From Chloroflexota bacterium (GTDB lineage: Bacteria; Chloroflexota; Dormibacteria; CF-121), in NCBI GenBank assembly GCA_005880605.1, contig VBIS01000035.1:1-12493 (forward strand): a stretch of 12,493 bases of DNA, written 5' to 3'. The translations under genes were made by a program, and so were the position numbers. Below, piece by piece: positions 1-6,775 of the stretch. Each line of letters starts with the position of its first letter. Position 1 is the stretch's first letter. The notes beneath the pieces were generated by a model. That model ran no database searches and had not been told where the DNA came from. It saw only the letters and a program-made list of their open reading frames with translations.

Positions 1-180
1 TGCAGTATTAGCTCTGCTTTCGCAGGGTTATTCTGCACTCTCAGGCAGGTTGCCCACGTGTTACTCACCCGTCCGCCACTAGCGCTAGCCACCCTTGCGG
101 GCAGCTAGCACCCGTTCGACTTGCATGTGTCAGGCACGCCGCCAGCGTTAATCCTGAGCCAGGATCAAACTCTCCGTAAA
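1..180 (-). rRNA. rrs: 16S ribosomal RNA, 5' end (partial)
   Basis: On the minus strand this stretch reads as the start of a bacterial 16S rRNA. It has the conserved 27F site (GAGTTTGATCCTGGCTCAG, 173-155), then the ACGCTGGCGGCGTGCC block, ACATGCAAGTCGAACG, and GTGGCGGACGGGTGAGTAAC. The mature 5' end is placed near 180 by alignment with the E. coli start, where the bases before GAGTTTGATC are the first of the molecule. Only about the first 180 nt are present. The gene continues beyond the left edge, where 23S and 5S would be expected. The short V1 region forms a hairpin typical of the molecule. The phylum cannot be fixed by eye from this fragment. Confidence 0.97.
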
Positions 181-206
181 AACCTCGACCCAACAGGGCT
201 GAGGTT
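181..206 (-). other. Hairpin next to the 16S 5' end (precursor leader)
   Basis: AACCTC (181-186) and GAGGTT (201-206) are exact inverted repeats. CCC (189-191) and GGG (196-198) extend the stem across a 2-nt internal mismatch, leaving a 4-nt AACA loop. It abuts the predicted 16S 5' end, so it probably belongs to the precursor leader, where such structures guide folding or RNase processing. The role is inferred from position. Confidence 0.5.
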
Positions 207-242
207 AAAGAATCGAATCAGGGTCCCTACGACGTTTCGAAG

Positions 243-261
243 GGCCTTCTCGGAGAAGTCC
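243..261 (-). other. Hairpin in the 16S leader
   Basis: CTTCTC and GAGAAG lie back to back around a very short loop (247-258), and flanking GG/CC bases extend the stem with one mismatch. It lies in the transcribed leader between the rRNA promoter and the 16S start. It could be a leader-folding or processing element. No run of U follows it, so it is unlikely to be a terminator. Confidence 0.35.
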
Positions 262-276
262 GTTCCACTCTTCAAT

Positions 277-289
277 TGTTAAGGTGCTC
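277..289 (-). promoter_or_regulatory. boxA-like rRNA antitermination element
   Basis: The minus strand reads GAGCACCTTAACA followed by ATTG. This resembles the boxA of E. coli rrn leaders (TGCTCTTTAACA followed by ATTT). boxA binds NusB/NusE (S10) and reduces premature termination of rRNA transcripts. Its position, about 90-100 nt before the 16S start and downstream of the promoter, is as expected. The match is good but not exact. Confidence 0.6.
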
Positions 290-341
290 GCCTGGCCCTA
301 AGCGGCGTGGAATCTCCTCCCGCCTCTCGGGCAGCTTGAGA

Positions 342-372
342 ATGATACCCCATCGGGCAGCGCAGTTGTCAA
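342..372 (-). promoter_or_regulatory. rRNA operon promoter (sigma70-type)
   Basis: On the minus strand a perfect -35 box TTGACA (372-367) is followed after 19 nt by TATCAT (347-342), a 5/6 match to the -10 consensus. Transcription would start near 335, giving a leader of about 155 nt before 16S. The spacer is 1-2 nt longer than the usual 17-18. The region above the -35 is GC-rich, so there is no obvious AT-rich UP element. This is the best promoter in the window and sits exactly where an rrn promoter should be. Confidence 0.75.
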
Positions 373-398
373 GAAGGTGCAGACGCCTCCTCAGCGTA

Positions 399-433
399 CC
401 CCGGACGGCTCGCCCCTAAACCGGGCCGGCGAG
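399..433 (-). terminator. Possible weak terminator between the recR operon and rrn
   Basis: Two overlapping, mutually exclusive GC-rich inverted repeats lie just after the stop of the last recR-operon gene: CTCGCC (409-414) with GGCGAG (428-433), and CCCGG (400-404) with CCGGG (421-425). No U-tract follows either. One may act as a terminator, or the transcripts may simply read on towards rrn. The evidence is weak. Confidence 0.2.
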
Positions 434-438
434 GCGCG

Positions 439-714
439 CTACTTGATCGGCGGGAGATGCTCGAGCTCGTCCGCGGTCAGGTCCGTGTAGATGCGGCGGG
501 TCGTGATCTTGGGGATGCGGTCGGCCGCGACCTCCACCTTGTGACCGCCCCGCGCGAGCTTCAGCACGATGCCGTGGAAGATGTCGTCCTCTTTGTCACC
601 CAGCAGCTCCTCCATCCGGCCGATCTCTTCTCCGGACTGCCCGAGGACGGGCGCCTTCTCGGGCATGGCCAGCCAGGCAACCTCGCGTTCCTCCTCGAGC
701 TCGTTCCCATCCAC
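439..714 (-). CDS. Small PRC-barrel-like protein downstream of recR
   Basis: The product is a 91-residue acidic protein with no signal peptide or membrane segment. Its core runs from a VLGQSGEEIGRMEELLGDKE stretch (about residues 24-43) through FHGIV and a basic strand to VEVAADRIPKITTRRIYTDL (about 61-80). This resembles single PRC-barrel/DUF2171-type beta-barrel proteins, which often bind partners or RNA, but I cannot name a family with certainty. The start is GTG (714-712), overlapping the recR stop by one base (TAGTG), and translation probably depends on recR. There is no good ribosome site of its own. An ATG at 710-708 is in another frame. The protein's role is unknown. Its coupling to recR suggests co-expression with recombination and replication genes. 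Confidence 0.8.
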   Translation of the reverse strand: MDGNELEEEREVAWLAMPEKAPVLGQSGEEIGRMEELLGDKEDDIFHGIVLKLARGGHKVEVAADRIPKITTRRIYTDLTADELEHLPPIK

Positions 715-1313
715 TAGAACGCCCGACGCCCCGAAAAGGCCCTGGCAAGCGTGAGCTCGTCAGCGTATTCCAGCTCGCCACCGACCGGCAATCCGTGGGC
801 CAGCCGCGAGGTTTTGACCTGAAGCGGCGCCAGTTGTTCGGCCAGGTAGGCGGCGGTAGCCTCCCCTTCCATGTCTGGATCGGTGGCTAGGATCACCTCC
901 GAAACCGGCTCCCGCCGCAGCCGCGCCACCAGTTCGACAATCTTGAGTTCAGAGGGGCCGACCCCGTCGATCGGAGACAGCGCACCATGCAGCACGTGGT
1001 ACAGGCCGTGGTACTCGCCCGTCCGCTCGATCGCCAGGACGTCGAGCGGTTCCTCGACCACACACAGCACCGCCCGATCGCGCCGGGCCGACAGGCAAAT
1101 GGCGCATCGCGGACCTTCCGCAATGAAGAAGCACTCGTCGCAAAACCGAATCCGCGCCTTGACCTCGACGAGGGCCGACGCCAGCCGGTCCACCGACTCG
1201 CGCGGCGTGCGCAATATATAGAAGGATAGGCGCTGGGCCGTCTTCGGCCCGATCCCCGGCAAGCGTCCGAGCTCTTCCATCACCCGCGTCAGCGCCGCCG
1301 GCACGTCGGCCAC
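714..1313 (-). CDS. recR: Recombination protein RecR
   Basis: RecR works with RecF and RecO to load RecA on gapped DNA coated with SSB. The 199-residue length is normal for the family. An N-terminal helix-hairpin-helix is visible (LGRLPGIGPKTAQRLSFYIL, about 15-34). A four-cysteine zinc finger follows (C58, C61, C70, C73), then a Toprim domain with AVLCVVEEPLDVLAIE (81-96) and the acidic ATDPDMEGEATA motif. The C-terminal ARGLP-type motif appears as LAHGLPVGGELEYAD. The start is GTG (1313), 3 nt after the ybaB stop. The stop overlaps the next gene's GTG. The order dnaX-ybaB-recR is widely conserved in bacteria and supports the call. All key residues appear intact. Confidence 0.97.
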   Translation of the reverse strand: MADVPAALTRVMEELGRLPGIGPKTAQRLSFYILRTPRESVDRLASALVEVKARIRFCDECFFIAEGPRCAICLSARRDRAVLCVVEEPLDVLAIERTGEYHGLYHVLHGALSPIDGVGPSELKIVELVARLRREPVSEVILATDPDMEGEATAAYLAEQLAPLQVKTSRLAHGLPVGGELEYADELTLARAFSGRRAF

Positions 1314-1316
1314 GAC

Positions 1317-1634
1317 CTACCCCATCAAGCCGGGCGGTATTCCGATGCCCGCAGTGACGGCGCCCATCTCCTTGCTCGCAAGCTCGCGCGCCTTGTCCAT
1401 GGCATCGTTGACCGCGGCCAGCACGAGGTCCTGGAGCATCTCGACATCGGCCGGGTCGACGACCTCGGGCTTGAGCGTGACCGACAGCACTTTCTGGTGA
1501 CCGGTCGCCACCACCTCCACCATGCCGCCGCCAGCTGTCCCGGTCACGGTCTGGTTGCCCAGGTCCTCCTGGATCTTCGCCATCTTGGCTTGCATCTGCT
1601 GAAGCTGCTTCAGCATCTTGAACTGCTGACCCAT
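1317..1634 (-). CDS. ybaB: Nucleoid-associated protein YbaB/EbfC
   Basis: This 105-residue protein belongs to the YbaB/EbfC family of small dimeric DNA-binding proteins, which sit between dnaX and recR in many genomes. A heptad-like, Gln/Lys/Met-rich N-terminal helix (about residues 3-26) is followed by a glycine-rich TGTAGGGMVEVVATGHQKVL strand region. A second helix follows from DPADVEMLQDLVLAAVNDAM. A GIGIPPGLMG tail ends the protein, typical of the family. The ATG start overlaps the dnaX stop by one base (TGATG), and a purine-rich GAGGGAGAGG lies just upstream. The family coats DNA and may affect expression or repair. The exact role in this organism is unknown. Confidence 0.95.
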   Translation of the reverse strand: MGQQFKMLKQLQQMQAKMAKIQEDLGNQTVTGTAGGGMVEVVATGHQKVLSVTLKPEVVDPADVEMLQDLVLAAVNDAMDKARELASKEMGAVTAGIGIPPGLMG

Positions 1635-3169
1635 CAGCCTCTCCCTCGCGGGGTGACCCGCAAATTAGTCGCATCGAACCGGTTCATCGCCTCTTTCACC
1701 AGCGGGTCGTCCGCGATCGAGCCCGAGGCGCGCGCCGGGACCGGCGCCGCGCTGACTCCCTTCTTCTCATCGGCGACCAGCTCGACCCGGGCTTCCGGTC
1801 CGAAGACCTCGCGCACCGCCGTGAGCAGCGTCTCCCGGTTCTTCGGACCGTTCATCAGTTCGGCGTGGGCGGGATAGCGAAACTCGATGCGCACCAGGCC
1901 GTCGGTCGCAGCCGCCAGCCGCGCCTCCATCAGCAGGCTGCCAACCGGCTTCGGCAATTTTTGCTTCAAGGCGTCCCAGCGTGCGTCTGGAGCAAGCACG
2001 GCCGCCTCGGCATCCATGGCCGGCTCGATCAATCGCTCACCCCCGACCGCCTCGACCGTGGGCGCCGCCACCGGCACCACCGCGTGCACGGGTTGGGTCA
2101 TGTTGGAGAGCAGCGTGACCTCCAGCAAGAGCCGCGCGTCGGCTCCCTTGCGGAGCTCCGGCTCCATCTCCATCAGGCCCTTCCACAGTCCCAGCAAGGC
2201 GTTCCGTCCGGCCGCCCGCCCGATCCGTTCCAGCCCGGCCGACGCCGCGCCGCCCAAACTCTCCGCATCGCGATAGCCAACCGACAGTAACGCCGCCTCT
2301 CGGATGGCGCCCAGCAGCCCGCGGACCAGCTGGCGCACGTCGCCGCCGGCGTCATAGAACCGCTGGAGCTCCTCCAGGGTCTGAGCGGCGTCGCCCTCGG
2401 TCGCATAGGCCAGCATTCGAACCAGCGTGTCCGGGTCGGCGAGCCCGAGGAGCTCGTGCGTTTTTTGCACCGTCAGCTCCTCGCCGCCCTGCGAGATCAG
2501 CTGATCCAGCAGGGTGATTCCATCGCGCATGCTGCCGCGAGCCAACCGCGCCAGAAGCGCCAGGCTCTGCGGGTCAACTTTGACCTGCTCGTGCTCGACA
2601 ATCGACGCGAGGTGCGCCGCGATCGACCCGGTCTCGATTCGCCGGAAGTCAAACCGCTGGCAGCGGGATGCGACCGTTAGTGGGATCTTGTGCGGCTCGG
2701 TCGTGGCCAGCACGAAGACCACATGGGCGGGCGGTTCCTCCAGCGTCTTCAGCAGCGCGTTGAAGGCCTCGGTGGTCAACATGTGCGCCTCGTCGATGAT
2801 GTAAATCTTGGCCTTGAGCACCGCCGGCAAATACTTGACCCGCTCTCGCAAATCGCGGATCTCGTCGATGCCGCGGTTGGAGGCCGCATCGATCTCGATC
2901 AGGTCGACGGCGGCGCCGCTCGTGATTTCGACGCAGTTGGCGCAGACGCCACAGGGCTCGGCGCCCTTCCGGTTCAGGCAGTTGATCGCCTTCGCCAGGA
3001 TGCGGGCGGTCGACGTTTTCCCGGTTCCGCGAACCCCCGAAAACAGGTAGGCATGGGCGACACGGCCCTGTTCGACCGCGTTCTTCAGGGTCTGGGCAAT
3101 CGCATCCTGCCCGACCAGGTCGCCAAACGTCTGCGACCGGTACTTGAGGTAAAGGGTCTGGTACGCCAT
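1634..3169 (-). CDS. dnaX: DNA polymerase III subunit tau/gamma (clamp loader)
   Basis: DnaX is the AAA+ motor of the clamp loader and, through its C-terminus, ties the loader to polymerase and helicase. The 511-residue product starts at MAYQTLYLKYRSQTF. Walker A is GVRGTGKT (45-52). The zinc module has C64, C73, C76 and C79. Walker B is IYIIDEAH (D126, E127), sensor 1 is in ATTEPHK (155-161), and the SRC arginine-finger motif is at 168-170. Sensor 2 is in GSMRD (212-216). A less conserved C-terminal region follows. The ATG at 3169 is preceded by GAGG at a good distance. The open frame extends 75 codons further upstream, but that stretch overlaps the neighbour and lacks family resemblance. 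I found no correctly phased slippery heptamer, so a separate gamma form is not supported. Confidence 0.97.
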   Translation of the reverse strand: MAYQTLYLKYRSQTFGDLVGQDAIAQTLKNAVEQGRVAHAYLFSGVRGTGKTSTARILAKAINCLNRKGAEPCGVCANCVEITSGAAVDLIEIDAASNRGIDEIRDLRERVKYLPAVLKAKIYIIDEAHMLTTEAFNALLKTLEEPPAHVVFVLATTEPHKIPLTVASRCQRFDFRRIETGSIAAHLASIVEHEQVKVDPQSLALLARLARGSMRDGITLLDQLISQGGEELTVQKTHELLGLADPDTLVRMLAYATEGDAAQTLEELQRFYDAGGDVRQLVRGLLGAIREAALLSVGYRDAESLGGAASAGLERIGRAAGRNALLGLWKGLMEMEPELRKGADARLLLEVTLLSNMTQPVHAVVPVAAPTVEAVGGERLIEPAMDAEAAVLAPDARWDALKQKLPKPVGSLLMEARLAAATDGLVRIEFRYPAHAELMNGPKNRETLLTAVREVFGPEARVELVADEKKGVSAAPVPARASGSIADDPLVKEAMNRFDATNLRVTPRGRG

Positions 3170-3183
3170 CGGCTGCCTCGACA

Positions 3184-3189
3184 ATTCTA
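3184..3189 (-). promoter_or_regulatory. Possible -10 box before dnaX
   Basis: The minus strand reads TAGAAT, a 5/6 match to the -10 consensus, 14 nt before the dnaX ATG and in the 49-nt gap after the amidinohydrolase gene. No convincing -35 lies 17 nt upstream. If real, it would give dnaX a very short leader and let it be expressed apart from the upstream gene. Confidence 0.2.
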
Positions 3190-3218
3190 CGGGGCTGCCG
3201 CGAGGATAACCGTTGCTC

Positions 3219-4073
3219 CTATGGCACGGGTGCGACCAGGCAGGTCGGCCCACCATCGGCGCGGAGGAACTCATCGAGCTCGACCTCGACGACCGACTCC
3301 CCAGCGTTGCGTAACGCCTGCGCCGCCGATGGCGCCCCCCGGGCGATGAAGCAGCGCCCACCAACCGCGAGCACGTTGGCGCCGGCCACCTCACGCTCGG
3401 GGATCACCAACCGTTCGATGTCGTCGGGCACGACCTCCGGCCCCGCAGCGTCGAGTGACGCAAACCCTGACGCTGTCCCAATCAAACGACTGGCGCGGAT
3501 CGGCGTGACCGCCGACGCCAGGTGCAACCGATCGTCGACCGGGCACAGGAATGCCTGGTACCCGATCCGCTGGACGGCGGCGGCCAGTTGCCGAGCCCCC
3601 GCCTCATTGGTCCGCGCCGAGATCCCGATCGCGACCCGCCGCCCATACACAATGACGTCGCCGCCATCGAGCGTACCGGGCGCGGCAATCTCCATCACCT
3701 TGGCACCGGGCGCGATTCCGCGAGCACAGGCGAGCACCGACGCCACTTCGAGTCGGCGCGACGCCTCGCCCGGCCGTGCCGCGACCAGCAGCACGGTCCG
3801 ACCTCCGCCGACGGGCGCGAATGCCAGCACGGTGTCCCAGGTAAAACACGCGTCGGCTTGGCCCGGCTCAGCAGGCAACACCGTCACCGGCACGCCGGTC
3901 GCTTCGATCGCCGCCGTGTAGTCCGCATGCTCGCGCCGAGCGCGCGCCGGATCGATCCGATCGCGCTCGGGATGCGCGGACAGGGCCCGTCGCAGCGCGT
4001 CACTCGGCGGTCGCATGATCAGCCGCACGCCCGAATTGTCGTCGACCTGCGACGGCACGCGTTCCGTCACCAT
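3219..4073 (-). CDS. Dimethylarginine dimethylaminohydrolase-like amidinohydrolase
   Basis: This 284-residue protein belongs to the guanidino-group-modifying superfamily. The DDAH branch hydrolyses methylated arginine to citrulline and methylamines. Expected features are present in order: an arginine-rich N-terminal loop with RPPSDALRRAL (21-31), DACFTWD (74-80), the DGGDV signature (136-140), SARTNEAG (153-160), the catalytic histidine in LHLASAV (H184), and a C-terminal catalytic cysteine in GGPTCLVAPV (C278). These match DDAH more than arginine deiminase, and the length suits. The start is uncertain: ATG at 4073 is the longest choice, with in-frame alternatives such as GTG at 4028 or ATG at 4016 just before the conserved part. 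None has a strong ribosome site. Substrate is inferred from family, and related citrulline- or ornithine-forming enzymes remain possible. Confidence 0.85.
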   Translation of the reverse strand: MVTERVPSQVDDNSGVRLIMRPPSDALRRALSAHPERDRIDPARARREHADYTAAIEATGVPVTVLPAEPGQADACFTWDTVLAFAPVGGGRTVLLVAARPGEASRRLEVASVLACARGIAPGAKVMEIAAPGTLDGGDVIVYGRRVAIGISARTNEAGARQLAAAVQRIGYQAFLCPVDDRLHLASAVTPIRASRLIGTASGFASLDAAGPEVVPDDIERLVIPEREVAGANVLAVGGRCFIARGAPSAAQALRNAGESVVEVELDEFLRADGGPTCLVAPVP

Positions 4074-4080
4074 AGGCGGG

Positions 4081-5349
4081 ATGGACAGCCCGACGCGTTG
4101 GCGAGACCTGTTTCAACATGGCCGCGGCAGACTGACCACTGGCATCCTGCTGGTCGAGTTCCTGGTCGCGGTCGAGGCACTGGTCGTCATCGCGATCATG
4201 CCCGCGGCCCGGCGCGACCTGGGCGGCGTGGAATTCTATGGCCTGGTCTTCGCCGGATTTTCGCTGGCGGGCCTCGTGCTCTCACCGATCGCCGGGCGCG
4301 CGGCCGACCGCGGCGGGCCGGCCCAACCGTTCCTCCTGTTCGGCTCACTCTTCATCGTCGGCACCGCGTTATGCGGGCTCGCGCCGTCGATGCCGCTGCT
4401 CACCATCGCACGGCTTCTCCAGGGCGCTGGCGCGGGCGGTGCCTACACCGTCGCGCTCGCGGCGGTGACGCGTATCTATCCGGAGTCGGGCCGTGCCCGC
4501 GTGCTCGCCCTGCTCGCCGGCGCCTGGATCGTTCCCGGCCTGCTCGGCCCGTCGTACGGCGCGCTGATCGCAAGCACCCTGGGATGGCGGTGGGCCTTTC
4601 TCTCGATCATTCCGCTGACGGTGGTGGCCATCGCGTTGACGCTGCCGGCCTTACGTGCGTTACCGCCCGTCGAGCAACCCGCGACCCTTTCAATTCGCTG
4701 GCCGCTGCAGCTGGCCGTTGGCGTCACCGGACTCATCAGCGGGCTCTCCTTGCTGTCGTGGATCAGCCTGCCCCTGATCGCGGTTGGCGTCGTCCTGACC
4801 ATTGCCGCGCTCGGCCACATCCTTCCACCTGGTTCGCTTCACGCACATCGAGGTGCACCCGCCGCGGTGATGATCACCTTCCTGCTCTTGCTCGGTTTCA
4901 CGTTGGGCACGGTGAGCTGGTCGATCGGCAACTGGTGGCAGTCGCGCGCCATCGTCAAGACCTCATCGGTGACCCTGATGCGTCTAGGTGGTGCGATCCT
5001 CACGGTCGCAATCATCGGCATCATGGCGACCCTGCTCGGGGCGCCGCTCGCGATCTCGTATGTCGCCTGGTTCGCCGCCGGCTTCGGCATGGGCATTGCA
5101 TATCCGACCGCCTATCTCGTCATCCTGCGGGGCGGTGATGCCGGCGGGTCGGGGTCGGCCGTCAGTTCCCAGCAGGTCGCGGAACGCCTCGCGCTCGCCC
5201 TCGGCGGTGGCCTCGGTGGCGCGTGCGTTGCGCTCGCGGCGGGCATGCATGCATCGCTCGCCACCGGTCTTGCGGGAGCCTTCGCGCTGGCGCTGCTGTC
5301 CGCCGCCGCCAGTTTCGCCCTCGCCCCGCGGCTGACCGAGTCGGGCTAG
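4081..5349 (+). CDS. MFS transporter, probable drug/proton antiporter
   Basis: This 422-residue, very hydrophobic inner-membrane protein has about 12 predicted membrane spans. The first begins near residue 19 (TTGILLVEFLVAVEALVVIA). MFS motif A is seen as GRAADRGG (72-79), between spans 2 and 3. RLLQGAGAGG (111-120) matches the motif B arginine helix, and AWIVPGLLGPSYG (148-160) resembles motif C of proton-linked antiporters, so export of a small organic compound is the likely job. The substrate is unknown. The frame is open upstream to an ATG at 4015, but the 4081 start places the first span normally. The gene is divergent from the amidinohydrolase with only 7 nt between the chosen starts. 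It is followed by 60 nt and the ada-alkA gene, so joint transcription is possible. Confidence 0.88.
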   Translation: MDSPTRWRDLFQHGRGRLTTGILLVEFLVAVEALVVIAIMPAARRDLGGVEFYGLVFAGFSLAGLVLSPIAGRAADRGGPAQPFLLFGSLFIVGTALCGLAPSMPLLTIARLLQGAGAGGAYTVALAAVTRIYPESGRARVLALLAGAWIVPGLLGPSYGALIASTLGWRWAFLSIIPLTVVAIALTLPALRALPPVEQPATLSIRWPLQLAVGVTGLISGLSLLSWISLPLIAVGVVLTIAALGHILPPGSLHAHRGAPAAVMITFLLLLGFTLGTVSWSIGNWWQSRAIVKTSSVTLMRLGGAILTVAIIGIMATLLGAPLAISYVAWFAAGFGMGIAYPTAYLVILRGGDAGGSGSAVSSQQVAERLALALGGGLGGACVALAAGMHASLATGLAGAFALALLSAAASFALAPRLTESG

Positions 5350-5395
5350 ATTTTGGATGTCCGATTTCCGCTAGCGAGATCAGGTCGGCGGCCCC

Positions 5396-5401
5396 CACAA
5401 T
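5396..5401 (+). promoter_or_regulatory. Possible -10 of a leaderless promoter for ada-alkA
   Basis: CACAAT is a 4/6 match to the -10 consensus and ends 8 nt before the ATG at 5410. This spacing would start the transcript at or next to the start codon. There is no clear -35 and no good ribosome site. Candidate only. Confidence 0.2.
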
Positions 5402-5409
5402 AGAGAGCA

Positions 5410-6775
5410 ATGACCGTTTCCACCCTCGACTTCGAACGTTGCTATCGGGCGGTCGAGAGTCGCGACGCCCGCTTCGACGGCTGGTTCATCACGGCCGTCA
5501 AGACGACCGGCATTTACTGCCGGCCGAGCTGCCCCACGCCGGTGCGCCCCAAGCGCGAGAACGTTCGCTTCTATCCCACCGCGGCCGCCGCGCAACTCGC
5601 CGGCTTCCGCGCCTGCAAGCGCTGCCGCCCCGATGCCTCGCCCGGCTCCCCCGAATGGAACGTGCGCGGCGACCTCGTGGGCCGCGCCATGCGCCTGATC
5701 GCCGAGGGCATCGTCGACCGCGACGGCGTCGGCGGGCTGGCGCGCCGGCTCGCCGTTAGCGAGCGACATCTCCATCGCCTGCTGCTCAGCGAGCTCGGCG
5801 CCGGTCCGCTCGCCATTGCACGCGCGCAGCGTGCCCAGACCGCGCGCACCCTCATCGAAACCACCGACCTCCCGTTCATCGACGTCGCGTTGGCGGCCGG
5901 CTTCGAGAGTGTGCGGCAATTCAACGACACAGTTCGCGAAGTCTTCGCGCTGACGCCAACCGCGCTGCGCACCTCCGGCCGCCGCCGCGGCGATGTCGTC
6001 GAAGGCGCATTGACGCTACGTCTCCCCTACCGGCCGCCGCTCGATTGGCCGGCGCTGTCCGGCTGGCTGCGCATCCGGGCCGTGCCCGGGATCGCGCAGT
6101 CCACTGGCAACACCTACCGTCGCACGCTTCGCCTGCCCCGCGGCGCGGCGATCGCCAGCCTCGAGCCCGTCAACAGCCACATCAGTTGCACGCTGAAGCT
6201 CGAGTCGATGTCCGATCTAACGTCCGCCGTGCGCCAATGCCGCCGCTTGCTCGACCTCGACGCCGATCCCCTGAGCGTGGTCGAGGTGCTCTCCAAGGAT
6301 CAGCGGCTCGCGTCGACCGTCAAGAAGCATCCCGGGTTGCGCGCGCCGGGCGCAGTCGACGGCCCCGAGCTCGCGATCCAGGCGGTGCTCGGCCAGCACG
6401 TCTCGCTCGCCGCGGCGCGCACACTGGCGCGTCCCCGCCACCCGGCGAGACACGCTGCACGCGCTCGCCACGGCCGTCGCGGGTGGCACGCTCACGCTCG
6501 ATCCCGGCGCAGACCGCGCCGACACGTACAACAAGCTGCTAGCCCTACCGGGCATTGGCGAATGGACAGCCGGCTACATCGTGATGCGTGCGCTCGGCGA
6601 TCCGGATACGTTTCTGCCCAGTGACCTCGGCATCAGGAAGGCCGGCGCCCGCCTCGGGCTCGGCAGCAACGCTCGCGCGATTTCCGAAAACGCTGCCGCC
6701 TGGCGCCCCTGGCGGACCTACGCGACGCATCAGCTGTGGGCAACGCTCACCCCAACGCCGAAGGAGGCCTCATGA
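5410..6775 (+). pseudogene. Ada-AlkA fusion gene, broken by internal deletion and frame change
   Basis: The intact family form is a regulator joined to 3-methyladenine glycosylase. The first frame encodes an Ada methylphosphotriester domain with zinc/methyl-acceptor cysteines C37, C41, C69 and C72 (TTGIYCRPSCP, FRACKRCRPD). An AraC-type helix-turn-helix follows (about 90-190), then the AlkA N-terminal domain (about 198-300). The helices entering the HhH-GPD domain then end at AAARTLA (residue 340, base 6429). After this the correct reading moves to the frame one base later: DTLHALATAVAGG, the hairpin LPGIGEWTAGY, and the catalytic aspartate in LPSDLGIRKA, ending at TGA 6773-6775. About 35-37 residues normally found between these parts are missing, so the lesion (about 6425-6450) is a deletion that is not a multiple of three. 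Left as read, translation makes 404 residues with a nonsense tail. Sequencing or assembly error is the main alternative. Confidence 0.85.
6761..6767 (+). promoter_or_regulatory. Strong ribosome binding site of ogt
   Basis: AAGGAGG is a full Shine-Dalgarno match, 4 nt before the ATG at 6772. It decides the ogt start over the in-frame ATG at 6736, and it means ogt can be translated well even though the gene before it is frame-broken. Confidence 0.8.

Noticed and set aside
2461..2466. Run of six A (minus strand) in dnaX as a tau/gamma frameshift site
   Set aside because: The codons read CAA AAA ACG, so the phase is wrong for a slippery X-XXY-YYZ heptamer. It also lies near residue 235, inside the AAA+ region, too early for a gamma-type product.
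3170..3394. 75-codon N-terminal extension of dnaX
   Set aside because: It overlaps the amidinohydrolase gene, is low-complexity Arg/Ser-rich, and has no family match. The MAYQ start has GAGG upstream and matches usual DnaX N-termini.
4015..4080. Longer start for the MFS transporter at 4015
   Set aside because: It would add 22 residues overlapping the divergent gene without matching transporter N-termini. ATG 4081 places the first membrane span normally.
3522..5138. Long open frame (538 codons) on the plus strand across the amidinohydrolase and MFS genes
   Set aside because: It spans two well-supported genes, one on each strand, in the wrong frame. Its product is Arg/His/Pro-rich shadow sequence with no domain.
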